Assembly (NCBI RefSeq): GCF_900120175.1
Contig: NZ_FQLF01000005.1
Coordinates: 188,501-252,500 of the forward strand
Reading direction: 5' to 3'
DNA: 64,000 nucleotides
From: Oceanicoccus sp. KOV_DT_Chl
Lineage (GTDB): Bacteria; Pseudomonadota; Gammaproteobacteria; Pseudomonadales; Dasaniaceae
A program made the translations under genes and the position numbers. The notes beneath the pieces are model-generated. The model had not been told where the DNA came from. It worked only from the letters and a program-made list of their open reading frames with translations, and did not search any database. This document shows positions 58,931 to 64,000 of this stretch, in pieces (position 1 is the stretch's first letter; every line of letters starts with the position of its first letter).

Positions 58931-59125
58931 ATGCGTTTACTTCTGGCTATCTTACTGCCCTGGCTACAATTCTTCACCATCGGCCGTCCCTTTGCTGGCA
59001 TCATTTGCCTGATATTGCAATTAACGCTCATCGGCTGGGTGCCAGCGGCTATCTGGTCGGTATACGCCTTGAGCCAATATAATACCGATAAAAAAATTAA
59101 CCAAGCACTTGGCAATAATAAATAA
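58931..59125 (+). CDS. Pmp3/YqaE-family membrane peptide
   Basis: 64 residues with two membrane helices: LLLAILLPWLQFFTIG and AGIICLILQLTLIGWVPAAIWSVYAL, the Pmp3 pattern (ILLPPLxVFLxxG ... IxNILLTLLGxxPGIIHAxY) in a shorter form. Probably affects membrane potential under stress. AAGGATC precedes the ATG. Followed 26 bases later by the DUF2959 lipoprotein. Confidence 0.85.
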   Translation: MRLLLAILLPWLQFFTIGRPFAGIICLILQLTLIGWVPAAIWSVYALSQYNTDKKINQALGNNK

Positions 59126-59151
59126 ACTGTCAGCTCGCTTTAGGAATTCCC

Positions 59152-59799
59152 ATGAAATTATTAACGCACATTTTATTTGCTGCCGGCTTAATATTGCTCA
59201 CCGCCTGTGAAAGCACTTATTACAATGCCATGGAAGAAATCGGCATTCACAAACGCGATATATTAATTGATCGCTTAGAAGAAGCGCAGCAAGCACAGCA
59301 AGAAGGCCAGCAACAATTTAAAAATGCGCTGGAACAATTTAAAGCGGTAGCGAGTTTTGATGGCGGTGATGTGGAAACCATGTATAACCGCCTTAATGAC
59401 GAATACGAGGACAGCGTTGCAGCAGCCGAAAACATCAGCAACAGAATCGAAAAAGTCGATTCTGTTGCGCAAGCTTTATTTGATGAATGGAAAGAAGAAC
59501 TGGGACAGTACACCAACCAAAATCTGCGCCGTGACAGCGAAAGAAAGCTACAGGATACCCAACGCCGTTATAAAAATTTATTGAATGCTATGCAAAAAGC
59601 AGAAAAATCTATTGCCCCGGTACTCGCAACGCTGCATGACAACACGCTGTATCTTAAACATAACCTGAATGCTCGCGCGATCAGCTCACTCAAAAATGAA
59701 CTCGGCAATGTAAATCGTAATGTCTCTTCGCTACTGGCAGAGATGGAAAAAGCTATCAAAGAATCCGATACCTTTATTTCCGAGCTTCGGAAAGGTTAG
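59152..59799 (+). CDS. DUF2959-family lipoprotein
   Basis: 215 residues. Lipobox LTAC at 16-19, then a long coiled coil (residues 35-110 and 130-215) with YYNAMEEIGIHKRDILIDRL, which is the DUF2959 N-terminal signature, and NLNARAISSLKNELGNVN near the end. Exposed on the periplasmic side. Function unknown. Probably co-transcribed with the Pmp3 gene. Confidence 0.82.
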   Translation: MKLLTHILFAAGLILLTACESTYYNAMEEIGIHKRDILIDRLEEAQQAQQEGQQQFKNALEQFKAVASFDGGDVETMYNRLNDEYEDSVAAAENISNRIEKVDSVAQALFDEWKEELGQYTNQNLRRDSERKLQDTQRRYKNLLNAMQKAEKSIAPVLATLHDNTLYLKHNLNARAISSLKNELGNVNRNVSSLLAEMEKAIKESDTFISELRKG

Positions 59800-59927
59800 A
59801 ACTTTTTACTGCCCACTTTTGATCCTTTTAGCCAGCGTAAAAATTATCCCGCACATTGGATAATCATTTGCGGTAAAGGCATAATGCGCCTCCTGATGTA
59901 ATAGCAAATACTTCCAAGAGCCCATTC

Positions 59928-60497
59928 ATGCCTATTGATAAAGCCTTAATCAAACGCAGTCACTCTCGCTGCGAATTATGTACCAGTAAAGACGATCTGA
60001 ATACGTATGAAATTCCACCTGACCACGATGGCAGCGTGGATAAAAGCATCCTCTTATGTAACACCTGTCTAAGCCAAATCCAGTACCCGGAAACAACTGA
60101 AGTGAACCACTGGCGCTGCCTGAATGACAGCATGTGGAGTCAAACACCGGCAGTGCAAGTGATGGCCTGGCGGCAATTAAAACAGCTATCCACTGAAAGC
60201 TGGGCGCAGGATTTACTGGAAATGCTGTATTTGGATGAAGATACACAAACGTGGGCAGAAGCCGCTTTAAGCAATAGCGACCAGCCAGCCACTTTGGATA
60301 GCAATGGTGCCGCGCTGGAGGCAGGCGATACTGTGACCTTAATCAAAGATCTGGTGGTTAAAGGTGCCAACTTTACCGCCAAGCGCGGTACCGCAGTCCG
60401 TGGCATTTCGCTAACCAACAACCCCGAGCAAATTGAAGGCCGAGTCAATGGCACCCGTATTGTCCTGCTGACCAAATTTTTGAAGAAATCGAACTAA
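59928..60497 (+). CDS. PhnA/YjdM-family protein
   Basis: 189 residues. N-terminal zinc-finger pair (SRCELCTSKDD and LLCNTCLSQI) and the C-terminal PhnA domain with GDTVTLIKDLVVKGANFTAKRGTAVRGISLT (in parts), ending VLLTKFLKKS. Named after a phosphonate locus, but the function is not established; one relative was reported as phosphonoacetate hydrolase, which is a different protein. Stands alone. Confidence 0.85.
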   Translation: MPIDKALIKRSHSRCELCTSKDDLNTYEIPPDHDGSVDKSILLCNTCLSQIQYPETTEVNHWRCLNDSMWSQTPAVQVMAWRQLKQLSTESWAQDLLEMLYLDEDTQTWAEAALSNSDQPATLDSNGAALEAGDTVTLIKDLVVKGANFTAKRGTAVRGISLTNNPEQIEGRVNGTRIVLLTKFLKKSN

Positions 60498-60790
60498 CCC
60501 CCACTTTCGAGCGAGGCTTGACGAAGCTCTCGCCCCGGAAAAGTAAATAATTCACCCCCCTATATTTGCCCGATACCAGTAAGCCCGATACACTAGCCGA
60601 CAGTTTAAATGGTGTATTTCAAAACGAAAACAGGGGTAATACGGCGAAGATCGCTACCTGAGCGCGAAACTAGCCACTTCTAAACCTTGAAAAACAGCTT
60701 CTGAACCCAATATAACCCGTTAATAATGACAAACCACCACTTTAGCGCTTGCCTCCACTGCGCCTACACTTTAATCACTGAGGAAATCTC
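60498..60790. other. Intergenic, nothing recognised
   Basis: 293 bases between two co-directional genes. No repeat, hairpin or frame that I can support. Confidence 0.4.
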
Positions 60791-61267
60791 ATGTTAATCG
60801 GACAAAATTCAGTCGTCAGCATTCAATACACCCTTACCAATGACAAGGGTGAGGTCATGGACCAATCGCAAGCTGGCGAACCCCTCATTTACTTGCATGG
60901 CGCTGACGGCATCATCCCTGGCCTGGAAAACGAATTAACCGGTAAAGTGGCGGGCGCAGCATTTAAAGTCACCATCAAGCCAGAAGAAGCATATGGCGAC
61001 CATATCGCAGAAATGGTGCAGCAAGTACCTCGCAGCGCATTCCCAGCTGATGCCGAAATTCAACCGGGCATGCAATTTAACGCCGACTCTCCCAATGGCC
61101 CAATGACAGTAATGGTCACGGAGGTGAGTGACGACACGGTCACTGTAGACGGCAATCACCCATTGGCCGGCTTTACACTACATTTTGAAGGCACCATTGA
61201 AGATGTGCGTCAGGCTACTGATGAAGAATTAGAGCACGGCCATGCCCATGGCCCTCATACTCACTAA
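60791..61267 (+). CDS. slyD: SlyD-like FKBP-type peptidyl-prolyl isomerase
   Basis: 158 residues: FKBP half domain VVSIQYTLTNDKGEVMDQS and YLHGADGIIPGLENELTGKV; inserted-in-flap chaperone domain (EEAYGDHIAEMVQQVPRSAF ... QFNADSP); return strand AGFTLHFEGTIEDVRQATDEEL. The C-terminus HGHAHGPHTH is His-rich, but shorter than the metal tail of E. coli SlyD. GAGGAAAT precedes the start. Folding helper and metal-storage protein. Confidence 0.9.
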   Translation: MLIGQNSVVSIQYTLTNDKGEVMDQSQAGEPLIYLHGADGIIPGLENELTGKVAGAAFKVTIKPEEAYGDHIAEMVQQVPRSAFPADAEIQPGMQFNADSPNGPMTVMVTEVSDDTVTVDGNHPLAGFTLHFEGTIEDVRQATDEELEHGHAHGPHTH

Positions 61268-61281
61268 AAAGTGCTGACTAG

Positions 61282-61318
61282 ATACTTAGCAGCGACCAAT
61301 TAAGGCGCTGCTAAGTAT
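61282..61318. terminator. Bidirectional terminator/hairpin between slyD and the next gene
   Basis: ATACTTAGCAGCG (61282-61294) and CGCTGCTAAGTAT (61306-61318): 13-base perfect arms around an 11-base loop, between two convergent stops; the right arm overlaps the last codons of the minus-strand gene. Confidence 0.75.
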
Positions 61319-62037
61319 TGCTCCAGCCGCGTATCCCAGCAATTCATTTCATCCTGCTGCCACACATAGCGCTGCATAACATCCTTTTGATCCAGCCAAA
61401 ATAACGTTCCCGGCTGGTATTCCCCGCCAAAATATTCATAGCGAGCCGCGTCAATACTGCGCCCGTCAATGTTAATGGTTTCATGCTCTTGAAAGCGGGC
61501 CTGCCGCTGACTTAATAGAGGCGTGAGTAATTGCTCTGTATCCTGCGGATTGCGAATCCAGGGCACTAAAACCTGACTCTCACCTTGTACCAACAATCGC
61601 TGAATTACATCACCGTTGTAAATACGCATCAGCGGTGAAACGATATAACCTTCCGCCAACTCAAGTTCAGTTTCTTCTACCGCACCTTCTAAAGTTACAC
61701 GTTTTATCTGCGCATAATTGGCACTGAATTGATAATGCGCGGACAATTGCTTGATTGCATCGTCCGCAAAGATCTTTATCACTACATCAAACTGGGTTAT
61801 TTGGTTAGCATGTGCCAGCGATTGCACAAAAATTTTATTGCCAAACTCGCGGGAATCTCTTTCAGCACGCACAATAATGTCACCCTGTGCATTGCGATGA
61901 CGAGACCAGGGTTCGCTGACTTTAGTTTTCTCGGCAAACACGGTGCCGCCAATCTGGCTTTCGTGATAATAGTTGTAACAGCCGTGATCAATAAGCGTTT
62001 CGTCGTCGCCGACCGGGGTAGGTATGGTAATACTCAT
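61300..62037 (-). CDS. Unrecognised soluble protein
   Basis: 245 residues, no signal or membrane segment. Beta-rich, with HNAQGDIIVRAERDSREFGNK-like pieces (GDIIVRAERDS), LEGAVEETELELAEGYIVSP and INIDGRSIDAARYEYFGGEY in short form; the ending is QDEMNCWDTRLEQYL. It may be a lipocalin-like or DUF3108-type barrel (the GY-IVSPLMRIYNGDV and RYEYFGG blocks would fit), but I cannot name it. It is 82 bases from padR on the same strand. Confidence 0.6.
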   Translation of the reverse strand: MSITIPTPVGDDETLIDHGCYNYYHESQIGGTVFAEKTKVSEPWSRHRNAQGDIIVRAERDSREFGNKIFVQSLAHANQITQFDVVIKIFADDAIKQLSAHYQFSANYAQIKRVTLEGAVEETELELAEGYIVSPLMRIYNGDVIQRLLVQGESQVLVPWIRNPQDTEQLLTPLLSQRQARFQEHETINIDGRSIDAARYEYFGGEYQPGTLFWLDQKDVMQRYVWQQDEMNCWDTRLEQYLAAP

Positions 62038-62118
62038 AATTTTTATCTTGGGAAAATCTTGTTTGTAGAAAATAAAACCGCAAGGCTATCAGCACATTAA
62101 GCTGGCGCACAGAAAAAA

Positions 62119-62787
62119 TTAATTTTTATTTTCCCGACTGTCGACCTGACCCAATAAATTTTCCAGCCGCTGCAATACTCGCTGATAAGCTTCATGCCCA
62201 AGCGTTTGTGCCTGCCGACTATCGCCATTGGTATCCGGCATGGCCGTTAATAATGCTTGTGTCGATTCAGCCCAATGAATACGAGCCTCCATCACATCAA
62301 CCAAATATTCAAGCGCGATGCCATTGTAGGGAGCCCCTGGCATGGTGCGGATCGTTTCATCCTCAAAGTCACCAATAATTGCAGCGTAGGCAGCTGCTTC
62401 CTTAACTGCAGTGTCCTTTACTGCGGCTAAATTGTTGCGCAAGGTTTCCATATCGCCGGAGCCAGCATAGAGAAACTTTAGCATGGCTTCATACTGCATG
62501 GTGAAGTACGTTTCAGTCGGTGCTGCCAACCACTCCTGTAATGCTGCTCTTCCCTCTTCATTGACCGTATAAATAGTGCGCGTTCGACCGCCGTTGTCCT
62601 CTGTATGACTGGTCACCAAGCCCAGGCCCTCCAGTTTTTTGGGCTCTGAATAAACATGACTTTCAGCGCGGGACCAGAAAGCACGGAGCACACTCTCTTT
62701 CATATGATTATTCAATTCGTAAGCAGACCAGGGGCGACGTGCCAACAGGCCCAAAATAGCATAGGAAGTGGGGGTCAATTTTCTCAT
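62119..62787 (-). CDS. PadR-family regulator
   Basis: 222 residues. Winged helix: TPTSYAILGLLARRPWSAYEL, FWSRAESHVYSEPKKLEGLGLV and TRTIYTVNEEGRAALQEWL; then a Vir-type C-terminal helical domain. The start is ATG at 62787 (MRKLTPTSYAILG); the frame continues 22 codons further but through the promoter region. It is divergent from the TonB receptor, with two palindromes in the gap; one lies 32 bases upstream of its own start, consistent with autoregulation. No Shine-Dalgarno sequence is obvious. Confidence 0.86.
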   Translation of the reverse strand: MRKLTPTSYAILGLLARRPWSAYELNNHMKESVLRAFWSRAESHVYSEPKKLEGLGLVTSHTEDNGGRTRTIYTVNEEGRAALQEWLAAPTETYFTMQYEAMLKFLYAGSGDMETLRNNLAAVKDTAVKEAAAYAAIIGDFEDETIRTMPGAPYNGIALEYLVDVMEARIHWAESTQALLTAMPDTNGDSRQAQTLGHEAYQRVLQRLENLLGQVDSRENKN

Positions 62788-62818
62788 GACGACACTATAG
62801 CCTAAATGGGTGATGCCG

Positions 62819-62837
62819 TTACTCCAAATAGGAGTAA
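62819..62837. promoter_or_regulatory. PadR-type operator, site 1
   Basis: TTACTCC-AAATA-GGAGTAA, seven-base perfect arms. It overlaps a TTGGAG -35 (minus strand, TAGGCT -10 17 bases on), so binding would block the regulator gene. Confidence 0.68.
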
Positions 62838-62857
62838 TATTCGCTTTCGACAAAATA

Positions 62858-62876
62858 ATACTACAAATTGGAGTAT
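62858..62876. promoter_or_regulatory. PadR-type operator, site 2
   Basis: ATACTAC-AAATT-GGAGTAT, the same site with one mismatch in the arm. Centre-to-centre 39 bases from site 1 and ending four bases before the TonB receptor ATG, where it would also overlap the ribosome site (GGAG). Confidence 0.66.
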
Positions 62877-62880
62877 ATAT

Positions 62881-64000
62881 ATGAAAGATCGGGGCGTAAT
62901 TTCATCCCACTGGCAGCATTGCCAATGGCCATTTTGCTAGCCAATAGTGCGGCGGCGGAGCTGGTCATTGAAGAAATCATGGTGACTGCACAAAAGCGTA
63001 CGGAAAGCACACAGGATATTGGTGCTGCCATTAGCGCCGTACAGGGCGATTCTTTAGAACGCTTGAATATTCTGGACTTTACCAGTGTTGAACAACTTAC
63101 TACTGGCTTGACCCTGGACGATAGCAATGCTCGCAATACCACCATCAGTATGCGTGGCGTGACGTATGATTCGGAAGGTACGGCCAACCCAACAGTAGAT
63201 GCCTACTGGAACGGCGTGCCAGTGCGTAATGATGCAGTGTTCAACCAATTATTTGATATCAGCCGAATCGAAGTGTTACGCGGCCCACAAGGGACGTTAC
63301 AGGGGCAAACATCGCCCGCTGGCGCGATCGTTATCCACAGCCGCAAACCCAATTTCGAAGGCAATGTTGAAGGCTATATCAGCACCACCGTTACTGAGAA
63401 TAATGGCTTTTCTACACAAGCCGCAATCGACCTTCCCGTGGTTGAAAACACACTGGCGGTGCGTATTGCCGCCAATTATGACGATAATGATATGGATGGT
63501 ATCCGCAATATCAATACCGGCAGTACCCAAAGCAGCCACAGTGATGCCGGCCGTATTACCATTGCCTGGGAACCTAGCGACACTCTGACTACCAGCCTGA
63601 CCCATGAATACAGCGAGCAGGAATTAAACGACTTTAAAGACATGGCCGGCACTGACCTCCTAGGTAATGGCAATCCAGATCTGGACACCTATGACCGCAA
63701 AGGGTTAAACCAACTTGATGCCACATTTGATAAACGCAACCGCTTAACGGTACTGAATGTCGATTGGGAGGTTTTTGGTCATCAACTCACGGCTATCAGC
63801 GGTTATCAGGATATCCATCAATTTGACTCCAGAGATATTGATCGAGCCAATTACAGCCCGCTTCCCCAGTTACAACAGGTCACCACTGAGTACGATATTT
63901 TCTCGCAAGAGTTACGACTCAGCTCCATTGACTCCGGGTTCTGGGAATACATTGTTGGCGGTTTTTACAAAGACCAGAACCTAAGCACAAACTACCTGCG
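62881..64000 (+). CDS. TonB-dependent outer membrane receptor, N-terminal part; frameshift near the start
   Basis: Runs off the right edge after about 373 codons. The ATG at 62881 is followed by an early stop unless the G-run 62891-62894 gains one base. Then it reads MKDRGRNFIPLAALPMAILL, a signal peptide ending NSAAA. The mature start EEIMVTAQKRTESTQDIGAAI holds the TonB box and plug beginning; the plug has SMRGVTYDSEG, DAYWNGVPVR, FDISRIEVLRGPQGTLQGQTSPAG; then barrel strands. Siderophore, vitamin or substrate uptake; members with EEIxVTAQKR plugs are abundant in Sphingomonas/Cellvibrio-type genomes for sugar or lipid uptake. Controlled probably by the divergent PadR. Confidence 0.9.

Overview
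The window comes from a gammaproteobacterial chromosome, most likely a marine member of the Cellvibrionales/Spongiibacterales group or a relative near Pseudomonas. This rests on three things. The block dapB-dnaJ-dnaK-grpE ... recN ... fur-bamE-ratB-ratA-smpB has the same order that I know from pseudomonads. Fur is of the Pseudomonas type, without the second structural zinc cysteine. Isocitrate lyase is the long form (about 530 residues). The flavin oxidoreductase, enoyl-CoA hydratase, sulfotransferase, DUF1214 and TonB-receptor genes suit an aerobic heterotroph that uses acetate, fatty acids or hydrophobic substrates.

Layout. 1-8.8 kb: glyoxylate-shunt region (aceK, an F420/FMN-type oxidoreductase, rraA, aceA, a LysR regulator, glcB); aceA and glcB share a conserved upstream element. 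8.8-14.2 kb: sulfotransferase, DUF1214 protein and TetR around a palindromic operator, then a two-part sodium:solute symporter. 14.4-16.8 kb: nitronate monooxygenase and an unrecognised protein. 17-33.7 kb: the conserved housekeeping block (dapB, dnaJ, dnaK, grpE, hrcA, recN with LexA boxes, fur, bamE, ratB/ratA, smpB) with accessory genes inserted (flavin-split-barrel protein, SDR, enoyl-CoA hydratase, a PA2779/PA2778 pair, an NSS transporter). 33.8-38.8 kb: RND efflux operon with a divergent TetR. 39-44.6 kb: tmRNA gene followed by a small accretion island. This has repeated copies of the tmRNA 3' end with a structured downstream module, a cyclodeaminase-like/ImmA-IrrE fusion protein, and a TPR-methyltransferase. 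44.9-53.2 kb: envelope and metabolic genes, glutaryl-CoA dehydrogenase, a PQQ-type dehydrogenase with a cytochrome domain, and a retropepsin-like/7TM-transglutaminase/ATP-grasp trio. 53.2-57.2 kb: tuf, a duplicated tuf 3' end, and a divergent EF-G type 2. 57.2-62 kb: small enzymes and lipoproteins, PhnA, SlyD. 62-64 kb: PadR regulator divergent from a TonB-dependent receptor, with two palindromic operators between them.

Sequence quality. At least nine reading-frame breaks interrupt otherwise intact genes (aceA, glcB twice, sulfotransferase, DUF1214, symporter, RND permease twice, TonB receptor). Nearly all are one-base indels in short homopolymers, with the family sequence resuming immediately in another frame. 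This looks more like residual long-read sequencing error than decay of so many unrelated genes, so I annotate these as single frameshifted CDSs.

The strongest candidate for something new is the island behind the tmRNA gene. Its cargo protein joins a formiminotransferase-cyclodeaminase-like domain to a zinc metallopeptidase of the ImmA/IrrE family. It lies between repeats of the tmRNA 3' end, with no integrase in the window.
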